Assembly: GCA_016932895.1 (NCBI GenBank)
Contig: JAFGCA010000448.1
Coordinates: 1 to 5,026, forward strand
Length of the DNA: 5,026 nt
Direction of reading: 5' to 3'
DNA from: Sedimentisphaerales bacterium
GTDB lineage: Bacteria > Planctomycetota > Phycisphaerae > Sedimentisphaerales > SG8-4
A program made the translations under genes and the position numbers. Positions 1 through 5,026 of this stretch are shown piece after piece (the first letter of the stretch is position 1; each line of letters starts with the position of its first letter). The notes below the pieces were generated by a model, which saw only the letters and a list, made by a program, of their open reading frames with translations, did no database searches and was not told where the DNA came from.

Positions 1-127
1 CCTTGTTGATTGTTGGATGTTGAGACACCAGCACTACAGCATCGATGAGCTCGAATCGATTGAGTCGTGATGGTCAGGCGTCAACATGTGAACGTTATCA
101 AAATGTTAATGGCGTGTTGCCTAAACG

Positions 128-214
128 GAGATCCCTCGACGGCGCTCGGCATGACCGTGCTGAAGCCATCGAGTTTCCCAGGGAATTGTCATGTCGAGCC
201 TGCCGAGACATCTC
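128..214. repeat. Imperfect long inverted repeat, intergenic repeat-like element
   Basis: The left arm (128-155) and the reverse complement of the right arm (188-214) align over 27-28 bases with only a few differences. Both begin GAGAT and end in CATGAC, with a CTCG core in between, and about 32 bases separate them. The motif resembles short palindromic repeats that recur between genes in many bacterial genomes, but this is recollection of a pattern and not a search result. It lies downstream of the barrel gene, in noncoding DNA. It could be a dispersed repeat unit or simply a large stem-loop in the transcript tail. Confidence 0.5.
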
Positions 215-236
215 GCCGCAGGCGTCTTTCGGATTT

Positions 237-263
237 GGGCAACAGGCCCTCAAGGCCTGGCCC
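237..263. repeat. Hairpin with 10-bp interrupted stem
   Basis: GGGC, a two-base AA bulge and CAGGCC pair with GGCCTG and GCCC around the five-base loop CTCAA. The stem is GC-rich and perfect apart from the bulge. No T-run follows on either strand, so it is not a canonical intrinsic terminator. It may add to 3'-end stability or termination downstream of the minus-strand barrel gene. Confidence 0.4.
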
Positions 264-310
264 CGGAAGCGCCATACCTCCGCGTCGCGAGTAAGCGGAC
301 CCAATGAGCC

Positions 311-338
311 CGCACTCGGGCCGGCTTACCCGGGTGCG
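311..338 (-). terminator. Possible terminator-like hairpin after the barrel gene
   Basis: CGCACTCGGG (311-320) and CCCGGGTGCG (329-338) form a 10-bp stem around an eight-base loop. Pairing includes one G-U wobble on the plus strand and one A-C mismatch on the minus strand. On the minus strand it begins 26 bases past the TGA (364-366) that would end the frame-restored barrel gene, a sensible terminator position. There is no T-tract after it, so factor-independent termination is uncertain. The shifted reading frame of the gene stops inside the loop (326-328), which supports this segment being noncoding originally. Confidence 0.35.
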
Positions 339-1192
339 TTCACTCGATTGTTGGCCAATATCGTCAGAAGTGGTAGACGACGGACAGTCCTATTTCCGTC
401 TCGTAGTCTTCGCGCGCTACAGGGCTCCTGTATGTCGCTGCTGTACAGTTCAGCACCGGCCTGTGCAATCAGGTGGATGTGGCGAGCAAGGTAGCGGCGG
501 TCGACCACGGTGACCCCGCTGGACCGGTACCCCCCTTCGAGTTCTGTCTCCGGCAGTCTGGAGGCTGCCGCATCGGCTGCCGTGACGCCGAAATCCTTCG
601 TGATGAAATCGTCGGTTCCGAACGTCGAGAAGGCAAACAGCTCGGTTCCTGTCCCGTCGAGCCGGGCGCCGAACCTGTGTCCCGCTGCGAGAACGCCCAG
701 CCAACCGAAATCGGCCTCTCCGCCCATCGCGCGTGCGCCGATCCAGTTGCGCCACGCGTCCCCGAATGCGCGTCTAACCTCCAGGAAACCCACGAGATGG
801 GAATCCCGCTCCTCAAAACCATCCAGGTTGCCGTCTTCGGAATCATCGGGCTCAAGGCCGTCTTCGTACCGCGCTCCTGCCTGGACAAGCCAGACATCCG
901 CGAGCCGGCCGCGCCAACCCAGTTCCATCCCCTCCCAAAACAACAGGTGGTTGCCGTTCCGCCACTGGATGGCCCCGGCCGGGTCGATCTCAAGCTCGTA
1001 CGCATCGGAACCGTCGTAGGCGGTTTCGTACTCCACCGCGGCGCCGAGCGCTATGCCCCAGCCATCACCACGAGTGAAGTCAAAGATGGAGGGAAGAGGG
1101 ACGAGCGGCAACGCGTTCTCTCCTTGGGCGATGGCCTGCCCGGCAATGAGCAGGCCTGCGGTCAGTGTTGCGAGGGAGATCCAGTATCTCAT
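326..1192 (-). CDS. MipA/OmpV-family outer-membrane protein, frameshifted C-terminus
   Basis: This is a predicted outer-membrane beta-barrel of the MipA/OmpV (MltA-interacting protein) family, 288 residues as read. Residues 1-22 are a signal peptide with a hydrophobic core and an AIA cleavage motif before Gln23. The mature part alternates in barrel fashion (for example WGIALGAAVEYE near 45-56). It carries the family-like segment FGVTAADAAASRLP (201-214) and a late GAELYSSDI (246-254). The start is set at ATG 1190-1192, because AAGGAGG sits six bases upstream and the signal peptide follows at once; an in-frame ATG at 1327 would add 45 residues with no signal character. After SSDIQ the frame slips. 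The expected ending, TEIGLSVVYHF with a terminal Phe, is present in the next frame and stops at TGA 364-366. As read, about 33 residues of unrelated Arg-rich tail replace the last strand. The family call is firm; the peptidoglycan-enzyme scaffold role known for MipA is only inferred. The gene is probably impaired unless the shift is a sequencing error. Confidence 0.85.
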   Translation of the reverse strand: MRYWISLATLTAGLLIAGQAIAQGENALPLVPLPSIFDFTRGDGWGIALGAAVEYETAYDGSDAYELEIDPAGAIQWRNGNHLLFWEGMELGWRGRLADVWLVQAGARYEDGLEPDDSEDGNLDGFEERDSHLVGFLEVRRAFGDAWRNWIGARAMGGEADFGWLGVLAAGHRFGARLDGTGTELFAFSTFGTDDFITKDFGVTAADAAASRLPETELEGGYRSSGVTVVDRRYLARHIHLIAQAGAELYSSDIQEPCSARRLRDGNRTVRRLPLLTILANNRVNAPG

Positions 1193-1207
1193 GTGTCCTC
1201 CTTCCTT
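1193..1207 (-). promoter_or_regulatory. Ribosome binding site of the MipA/OmpV gene
   Basis: On the minus strand GGAAGGAGGACAC directly precedes ATG 1190-1192. The AAGGAGG core is a near-perfect Shine-Dalgarno sequence about five to six bases from the start. It decides this start over the longer in-frame one at 1327. Confidence 0.75.
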
Positions 1208-1277
1208 TCCTGCTTCGCCAACGCCGCCCACCAGCGGCGCCCCCCGGCGCGCAGGCCGGATTTCCCGTGTACGGCTG

Positions 1278-1412
1278 GTCATGGCACCTGGCCCGGGCGA
1301 TGCGGGCCTGACCTTTTTCGACTGCATACACCAAGCGGTGTTTCTCCATGATGTGCCGGGACCGGAAACCGGAGAGCTCGTGCTTCAGGGGTTCCGGTTT
1401 GCCCAAACGCTC
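1278..1412 (-). pseudogene. yoeB: YoeB-type toxin remnant (C-terminal half)
   Basis: The minus-strand translation contains GKPEPLKHELSGF, KHRLVYAVE and a final RCHD. These align with the second half of E. coli YoeB (about residues 41-84: GKPEPLKHNLSGF, EHRLVYAV, CRYHY). YoeB is an mRNA interferase that cuts translated mRNA at the ribosomal A site and is neutralised by YefM. The three residues known as catalytic in YoeB (Glu46, Arg65, His83) all have counterparts here. The first 40 or so residues are missing: the homology begins about 5-8 bases from the CCA end of the tRNA-Cys fragment. The final Tyr is replaced by Asp and the stop is lost, so the frame runs on. No start, Shine-Dalgarno or YefM antitoxin gene is present. 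I read it as a dead scar of an earlier toxin-antitoxin module, probably from previous traffic at this tRNA site. Confidence 0.75.
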
Positions 1413-1416
1413 GGGC

Positions 1417-1460
1417 TGGAGGCGCGAACCGGAATTGAACCGGTGTACGAGGTTTTGCAG
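1417..1460 (-). other. tRNA-Cys 3' fragment, putative attachment site (att)
   Basis: Read on the minus strand, this is the 3' part of a tRNA-Cys gene: anticodon loop CTGCAAA with anticodon GCA (1454-1460), 3' anticodon-stem strand ACCTC (1449-1453), short variable loop (1445-1448), T-arm ACCGG-TTCAATT-CCGGT (1428-1444), acceptor strand TCGCGCC (1421-1427), discriminator T and encoded CCA (1417-1419). U73 and the GCA anticodon fit cysteine. The 5' half is absent: the bases beyond 1460 do not pair with the anticodon stem, and no GGCGCGA acceptor strand lies upstream. Tyrosine integrases commonly target tRNA 3' halves and leave such a copy at the far end of the element. An integrase gene starts 120 bases away, so this is most likely the end-of-island att copy. 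Confidence 0.8.
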
Positions 1461-1499
1461 ATCAACCATAACGTCAATGTTTATAGGCCTAAAAAAAGG

Positions 1500-1521
1500 C
1501 CGTTGCCAGTCCGTTGCCAGT
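1500..1521. repeat. Tandem perfect 11-bp direct repeat, candidate integrase arm sites
   Basis: CCGTTGCCAGT occurs twice back to back (1500-1510 and 1511-1521) with no mismatch. It lies about 40 bp from the tRNA-Cys core, between that core and the integrase gene. This is where the arm-type binding sites of lambda-like tyrosine integrases are found. The spacing of 11 bp is close to one helical turn, so two bound protomers would sit on the same DNA face. The arm-site role is inferred. Confidence 0.55.
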
Positions 1522-1531
1522 TTGCTACGCT
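1503..1531 (+). promoter_or_regulatory. Possible integrase promoter overlapping the direct repeats
   Basis: TTGCCA (1503-1508) matches the sigma-70 -35 consensus at five of six positions. It is followed after 17 bp by TACGCT (1526-1531), which matches the -10 box only at the T, A and final T. Transcription would begin near 1538, giving a leader of about 42 bases before the integrase start. Both repeat copies lie within or between the boxes, so integrase binding could repress its own promoter. The -10 box is weak, so this is tentative. Confidence 0.3.
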
Positions 1532-1552
1532 TATTTGACGTGAAGCCCCGGT

Positions 1553-1574
1553 CCGCCACCGTCGGCGGCAAGGG
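1553..1574 (+). promoter_or_regulatory. Integrase ribosome binding site with adjacent small hairpin
   Basis: AAGGG (1570-1574) lies five bases before ATG 1580 and supports that start over the later in-frame ATG at 1619. Just upstream, CCGCC (1553-1557) and GGCGG (1564-1568) can form a five-bp stem with a six-base loop that ends one base before the Shine-Dalgarno sequence. Whether this modulates translation is unknown. Confidence 0.4.
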
Positions 1575-1579
1575 TCATT

Positions 1580-2797
1580 ATGAAGAAGAAGCAACGCAGA
1601 CGCAAGCACCCCGTGACGATGCATAAGGGCACCCGCATACGTCACATCGTCGAGCGGGACTGCTGGCAGGTTGACTTTACCGCGCTGGGAAAGCGCGACC
1701 GAAAACGCTTCGCCACGCAGGAGGCGGCAAAAACGTTCGTCGAGCAAAAGACCACGGAAACACAGAACCGTGGACGCGCCGCCTTCGGCCTGGCGGACCG
1801 CGACCGCCTTGCCGTGACCGAGGCAAGGCAGTGGCTCGGTACGGTGCCGCTGTCCGACGTGTTCGACTTCTGGAAGACGCATCATCCGGTCGGCGACCAG
1901 AAGACAATAGAGGCCCTTGTCGAGGAGTTCATCGACGCCCCCGGCCGGCGCGGAACGCGCTCGGTCACCCGCCGGCCCGCGACGATCGACGCGCACCGTA
2001 AACGCTTGTCGTCGTTCGTCACCGCGTTCGGATCGCGTCAGGCGCACGAGGTTTCTCAAGCGGATATCGAGGCGTGGCTGGACGCCCATAACTGGACCGG
2101 CCTTAACCGGCGCCATTACCTGGTAGCGGTTCGCGCGCTTTTCGCGTTCGCGGTCCGCAAGCGGTATGTCGCCTCGAACCCCGCGTTGGATATCGAACTG
2201 CCCGAGATCGGCGCCACCGAACCCGTGATCATGACCGTCACCGACGTCGACAAGTACCTGACGGCGATCGAGAGACAGTGTCACGAACTGCTGCCTCGGG
2301 AAGCCATCGCGTTTTTTGCCGGGCTGCGTCCGGAGGAACTGTCCCGTCTTGACTGGCGCAACATATCCGTCGAAAACCGCCTGATCACCGTGACCGGTGA
2401 CGTCGCAAAAGTCCAGGGTCACCGGCGTAACGTCGAGATGTCGGATAATCTTCTGGCATGGCTCACGCCGTACGTTCAGGACAACGGTTCCGTATGGCCG
2501 TACCGATCGCCGACGACACTGCACCGGAAACGGGCCCTCGCGCGTAAAAAGGCACGTGTCGCGGTACCGGACAATGCCGGACGTCACGCATTCGCTTCCT
2601 ATCATCTGGCCCTGCACGAAAACGCGGCAAAGACGGCCGAAGCCATGGGCCACGCCGATATCAAGCTGTTGCGGAACACGTATCGCAACATCACCGCCAG
2701 CAACGGCAGACCCATCACCCGCGCGCAGGGCCGGGCCTATTTCGACATCACGCCGAAACGGAAGGCGGATATCATCGCTTTCCGTGCCGCGGGCTGA
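1580..2797 (+). CDS. Tyrosine recombinase/integrase
   Basis: This is a 405-residue site-specific recombinase of the tyrosine (phage integrase) family, likely responsible for integration and excision of the adjacent element at tRNA-Cys. A basic N-terminus (1-45) precedes a helical core-binding domain (about 105-200, with SQADIEAWLDAHN and NRRHYLVAVRALFAFAVRKRYVASNP). The catalytic domain then runs to about 370. Visible active-site residues are Arg250 (FFAGLRPEELSRLDW), a beta-hairpin Lys near 277, Arg335 (NAGRHAFASYHLA), His358 (MGHAD) and the nucleophile candidate Tyr368 (NTYRN). The first His of the usual HxxR box is Asn332, and Tyr is ten residues after His358, not the usual nine. Both features recall an integrase subgroup seen in Verrucomicrobiota and relatives, in which the tail also ends near an F/W-x-I-x-P motif, here YFDITP. 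Length and motifs indicate an intact gene. It points away from its presumed att site, as island integrases often do. Confidence 0.93.
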   Translation: MKKKQRRRKHPVTMHKGTRIRHIVERDCWQVDFTALGKRDRKRFATQEAAKTFVEQKTTETQNRGRAAFGLADRDRLAVTEARQWLGTVPLSDVFDFWKTHHPVGDQKTIEALVEEFIDAPGRRGTRSVTRRPATIDAHRKRLSSFVTAFGSRQAHEVSQADIEAWLDAHNWTGLNRRHYLVAVRALFAFAVRKRYVASNPALDIELPEIGATEPVIMTVTDVDKYLTAIERQCHELLPREAIAFFAGLRPEELSRLDWRNISVENRLITVTGDVAKVQGHRRNVEMSDNLLAWLTPYVQDNGSVWPYRSPTTLHRKRALARKKARVAVPDNAGRHAFASYHLALHENAAKTAEAMGHADIKLLRNTYRNITASNGRPITRAQGRAYFDITPKRKADIIAFRAAG

Positions 2798-2829
2798 AGC
2801 GTACCGGTCATACGTTCACCCGTCCGTAC

Positions 2830-2847
2830 CTGTCGGGCGCCCGACAG
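2830..2847. terminator. Perfect 18-bp palindrome downstream of the integrase gene
   Basis: CTGTCGGGC and GCCCGACAG form an uninterrupted 9+9 palindrome, 33 bases after the integrase stop. As RNA it would fold into a seven-bp GC-rich stem with a GCGC tetraloop. It could end integrase transcription, but no T-run follows. It could equally be a dimeric-protein operator upstream of the peptidase gene. Short self-complementary words (CCGCGG, GCCGGC, GGCGCGCC) continue to 2863. Confidence 0.4.
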
Positions 2848-2913
2848 CCGCGGCCGGCGCGCCGATCAGCTTGTCCGGACTCAGACCGCGCACATCGTGA
2901 TCGATCGTTCCAA

Positions 2914-2950
2914 TTGACGGCTCGACCTCGCTTCGGCTAGCCTTTCTCGT
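2914..2950 (+). promoter_or_regulatory. Weak promoter candidate before the peptidase gene
   Basis: TTGACG (2914-2919) is a good -35 match. TAGCCT (2938-2943), 18 bp later, is a poor -10 of the TANNNT type. The peptidase ATG at 2951 begins just seven bases past it, and no Shine-Dalgarno sequence is present. If real, the transcript would be leaderless or nearly so. The evidence is only positional and compositional. Confidence 0.25.
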
Positions 2951-5026
2951 ATGCAACCGCTCCTTCAGGCCGGTCCAAAGGAGTATGGGCCGGCGCCGTC
3001 TGAAAAGCGGTCTTTCCCCGCAGGCGAGTGCCCGCGCCGCCTAAAAGCGATTTTCTTGTCAATTCTTACCGCCCTGGTGCTTCTGGCTGTTGGCGCGTCC
3101 CGAATAGCGCACGCCGTGCCGGTGCAGCAGGATGACGCGTTGCGCGCCGCCGGCGGCTGGGTGGCTCTCTCGGGCCGGCCTTTGGGGGAGGCGCTCGGGA
3201 TCCCCTTGGGAAAAGCCGTCCGGAGCCTCGACGAAACGGGGCGGGCACTGTTTTACCATGTTCCTCTGCGTGGAGGCGGCTTCATAATCCTGTCCACAGA
3301 CGACCGCCTGCCGCCGGTCGTCGCTTTCTCCGCCACCGGCGAGTTCGTCGATGATCCGGAGCATCCCCCGGCGGCCGTGCTGCGCGCCGGCACGGCCCGG
3401 AGGCTCGGATTCCTGGACCCCCCGCGCCAAGATGCGAACGTGGCGCTCGGCACCGTCGCGCCGAACGGCGATGCGCTCAAAAGGCGCGAGGCCGAAGCCC
3501 GCGGCGCCTGGCGCCGTCTGCTGGACGCGGCCGGCGAGTCGGCTCCGGTGCACATCCTGGGCTTGGCATGGGTCAGCGATCTGCGGGTGGCGCCGATCAT
3601 GCAGACAGCCTGGAGCCAGTCGATGGCGAACGGCCAGAATACGTACAACTACTACACGCCGAACAACTACCCCGCCGGCTGCGTTGCCACCGCCATGGCC
3701 CAGGTGATGCGGGTCCACCGTTTCCCGGTTGAAGGCATCGGTGTGCACGCGCGGACCATCTACGTCAATGGCTCCGGGCGTTCGGCGAGCACGCGGGGGG
3801 GCGACGGTGTCGGCGGGCCATATCTCTGGGACAATATGCCCCTGCGGCCGGCGGAGGGGGCAACCGAAGTCGAACGGCAGGCCGTCGGCGCGCTGTGCTA
3901 CGACGCCGGTGTTACCGTCGAAATGGAATACACGGCCAGCGGTTCGACGGCGTCCCTCACCGACGCGGCTTCCGCGATGCAGACGGTATTCGGCTACGGC
4001 GACGCCAACGTAATCTTCGTCAGCCCGCGCTATGATTTCCAACCGGAATTACTCCCTCATGCTATTAACGCCAATCTGGATGCGAGACTGCCCGTGATGC
4101 TTGGCATCACCACGGCCTATGGCTCGCACGCCGTGGTGTGCGACGGGTATGGATTCGAAGGCGGGAGCCCCTACCACCACGTCAACATGGGGTATGGGGG
4201 CGCCGACGACCTCTGGTACGCGTTTGTCGATTTCTCGCCCAGCTATACGATCGTCTACAATCTAGATCCCGCCGGGTCGGGGGAGATCATCAGTGGGCGA
4301 GTCTGGGACGAGGGCGGGGAACCGCTGTCAGGGGTTAGCGTGCATATCGGAGCGCTTTCGGCCACGACGGACGCCAAGGGGATCTACGCGGTCACCCAGG
4401 TAGCGCCGGGTACACAGACCGTCGTCGCCGAAGCTGCGGGCCGCCTGCCCTCTTCGGTTGCCACCGAGGTCGTCGCCAGCGTCGACCACGTGACCTGCGG
4501 GAACCAGTATGGTGTCGACTTCATCCTCAAACCCGAAGGTTTCACGGGGCTTCCAGAGCCTACGTCCGTCGCCGCCACCGACGGCGATTTCTCCGACCGC
4601 GTAGAGATCACCTGGGCAGCGGTAGCCGGGGCCACGCACTACCGGGTCCATCGCTCGGAGAGCGCCGGCGGCGACCGCGCGGCACTCGGGGCGTGGCGTT
4701 CAGCAACCAGCCTGAGCGATACGGACGTGGTGGCGGCGGTCACCTACCGATACTGGGTTCAAGCGGCGGCCTCCGCGGCGGGGGACCAGGCCAGCGCGTT
4801 GAGCCTGAGCGATTGCGGCTACGCCGACAACATCTATAGCGGCGGATCGGGGACCGAGCAGGATCCCTACCGCATTGCGTCACGCCGCGACCTCCTGGCC
4901 CTGGCCGAGAACCCGGACGACTACAACCTTCACTTCCTGCTGACCGACGACATTGACCTTGGCGACATGGTCCTGCAGACGGCGTTGATTGCGCCGGACA
5001 TGGATGGCTCGACCTCGGACAACTTC
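2951..5026 (+). CDS. Secreted C10-family (streptopain-like) cysteine peptidase, multidomain, 3' end outside window
   Basis: The frame stays open for 692 codons to the window edge. ATG 2951 is the only ATG between the upstream in-frame stop (2915-2917) and the signal sequence. A long n-region with PRR (28-30) leads to a hydrophobic core (31-50) and a likely cleavage after Ala55. Residues 56 to about 190 resemble the inhibitory propeptide of C10 enzymes (GGGFIILSTDDRLPPVVAFS, 108-127). The catalytic domain (about 211-440) has nucleophile Cys244 in YPAGCVATAMAQVM, His393 in GSHAVVCDGY, and Asn412 in HHVNMGYGG. In streptopain the residue after that Asn is Trp; here it is Met413. Next come a carboxypeptidase-regulatory-like beta domain (about 445-505, SGRVWDEGGEPLSGVSV), an FN3 domain (about 534-622, VEITWAAVAGATHYRVHR) and, from 629, YSGGSGTEQDPYRI with LTDDIDLGD. 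That last part typically opens GLUG-type or beta-helix repeat regions of surface proteins. It is probably an exported, self-activated protease with adhesive or carbohydrate-facing modules; the substrate is unknown. As the first gene after the integrase it is likely island cargo. Confidence 0.9.
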   Translation, partial: MQPLLQAGPKEYGPAPSEKRSFPAGECPRRLKAIFLSILTALVLLAVGASRIAHAVPVQQDDALRAAGGWVALSGRPLGEALGIPLGKAVRSLDETGRALFYHVPLRGGGFIILSTDDRLPPVVAFSATGEFVDDPEHPPAAVLRAGTARRLGFLDPPRQDANVALGTVAPNGDALKRREAEARGAWRRLLDAAGESAPVHILGLAWVSDLRVAPIMQTAWSQSMANGQNTYNYYTPNNYPAGCVATAMAQVMRVHRFPVEGIGVHARTIYVNGSGRSASTRGGDGVGGPYLWDNMPLRPAEGATEVERQAVGALCYDAGVTVEMEYTASGSTASLTDAASAMQTVFGYGDANVIFVSPRYDFQPELLPHAINANLDARLPVMLGITTAYGSHAVVCDGYGFEGGSPYHHVNMGYGGADDLWYAFVDFSPSYTIVYNLDPAGSGEIISGRVWDEGGEPLSGVSVHIGALSATTDAKGIYAVTQVAPGTQTVVAEAAGRLPSSVATEVVASVDHVTCGNQYGVDFILKPEGFTGLPEPTSVAATDGDFSDRVEITWAAVAGATHYRVHRSESAGGDRAALGAWRSATSLSDTDVVAAVTYRYWVQAAASAAGDQASALSLSDCGYADNIYSGGSGTEQDPYRIASRRDLLALAENPDDYNLHFLLTDDIDLGDMVLQTALIAPDMDGSTSDNF
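2969..2994 (+). repeat. Hairpin near the start of the peptidase message
   Basis: GCCGGTCC (2969-2976) pairs with GGGCCGGC (2987-2994), with one G-U wobble, to give an eight-bp stem. The ten-base loop AAAGGAGTAT contains a Shine-Dalgarno-like AAAGGAG. It lies 18 bases into the presumed coding region. It may influence early translation, or it may mark a misassigned start; the coding potential of residues 1-27 is weak. Confidence 0.4.

Larger units (their letters stand above)
1..363. other. Intergenic region with repeats, no supported gene
   Basis: No reading frame here looks like a protein: the short open frames on both strands are arginine/serine-rich, low-complexity translations typical of GC-rich noncoding DNA. 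The first 125 bases are more AT-rich and carry clustered palindromes (ATCGAT at 41-46 and 55-60 flanking GAGCTC at 47-52). The rest holds an imperfect inverted repeat (128-214), a hairpin at 237-263 and another at 311-338, annotated separately. The region lies downstream of the minus-strand barrel gene. I see no tRNA, no rRNA and no clear promoter. Confidence 0.6.

Noticed and set aside
41..60. Cluster ATCGAT-GAGCTC-ATCGAT as an operator
   Set aside because: It is made of short palindromic words with no gene or promoter beside it in the window, so nothing supports a function.
473..1351. 292-codon open frame on the plus strand opposite the barrel gene
   Set aside because: No domain or signal is visible. 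The minus strand has a signal peptide, a strong Shine-Dalgarno sequence and MipA/OmpV motifs.
1366..1400. AAACCGGA / TCCGGTTT inverted repeat and the GTTTGCCCAAAC palindrome next to the att site
   Set aside because: Both lie wholly or mostly inside YoeB-like codons. They are short enough to be chance, so I do not call them integrase sites.
1486..1501. GGCC-TAAAAAAA-GGCC as a terminator
   Set aside because: The stem is only four base pairs, and the A/T run sits in the loop and not after the stem.
1413..1571. Minus-strand frame running from 1571 through the tRNA fragment into the YoeB-like part, as a possible toxin with a new N-terminus
   Set aside because: The added N-terminal part is translated from the integrase leader, repeats and tRNA DNA. 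It has no YoeB similarity and no ribosome binding site was seen, so continuity of frame looks accidental.
1481..2653. 390-codon open frame on the minus strand opposite the integrase
   Set aside because: It mirrors the integrase codons in GC-rich DNA. Its translation is Arg/Gly/Asp-rich with no recognisable domain, while the plus strand has clear recombinase motifs.
2985..3044. 19-codon open frame starting at the ATG after AAAGGAG
   Set aside because: The Shine-Dalgarno-like sequence is only one base from the ATG, too close to work. The peptide is short and basic with no signal character.
3059..4042. 327-codon open frame on the minus strand opposite the peptidase
   Set aside because: Low-complexity Arg/Gly/His-rich translation. 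The plus strand carries the C10 motifs over the same span.

Overview
The window is about 5 kb of GC-rich DNA. It looks like the left boundary of a mobile island that entered the 3' end of a tRNA-Cys gene. The host is probably Gram-negative: there is an outer-membrane MipA/OmpV-type barrel with a signal peptide on the flank. The integrase and the secreted peptidase resemble, from memory of these families, proteins common in Verrucomicrobiota, Planctomycetota and related metagenomic lineages. The phylum cannot be fixed from this sequence alone.

Left flank (about 1-1416, presumed resident DNA). An untranslated stretch (1-363) holds an imperfect long inverted repeat (128-214) and two strong hairpins. 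A MipA/OmpV-family barrel gene follows on the minus strand (start 1192, strong Shine-Dalgarno). Its last strand is knocked out of frame: the family-like C-terminus ending in Phe is intact one frame over, with its stop at 364-366. Upstream of it, the catalytic C-terminal half of a YoeB-type toxin (1278-1412, minus) survives as a remnant that abuts a tRNA end.

Junction (1417-1579). The last 44 bases of a tRNA-Cys gene, from anticodon loop to CCA, lie on the minus strand with no 5' half. This is what an attachment site left by integration into a tRNA gene looks like. About 40 bp inside the element are two perfect tandem 11-bp repeats, candidate integrase arm sites, which overlap a plausible integrase promoter.

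Element side (1461 onward). A tyrosine recombinase (1580-2797, plus) belongs to a subgroup with Asn in place of the first catalytic-box His. A perfect 18-bp palindrome follows it. From 2951 to the window edge runs one open frame on the plus strand encoding a large secreted C10 (streptopain-like) cysteine peptidase. It has a propeptide, a catalytic domain with Cys and His present, a carboxypeptidase-regulatory-like beta domain, an FN3 domain and the start of a repeat-type region. It is cut off by the window.

In the simplest model the integrase inserted the island into tRNA-Cys and the peptidase is cargo. The intact tRNA-Cys should then lie beyond the right edge, on the minus strand, marking the other end.
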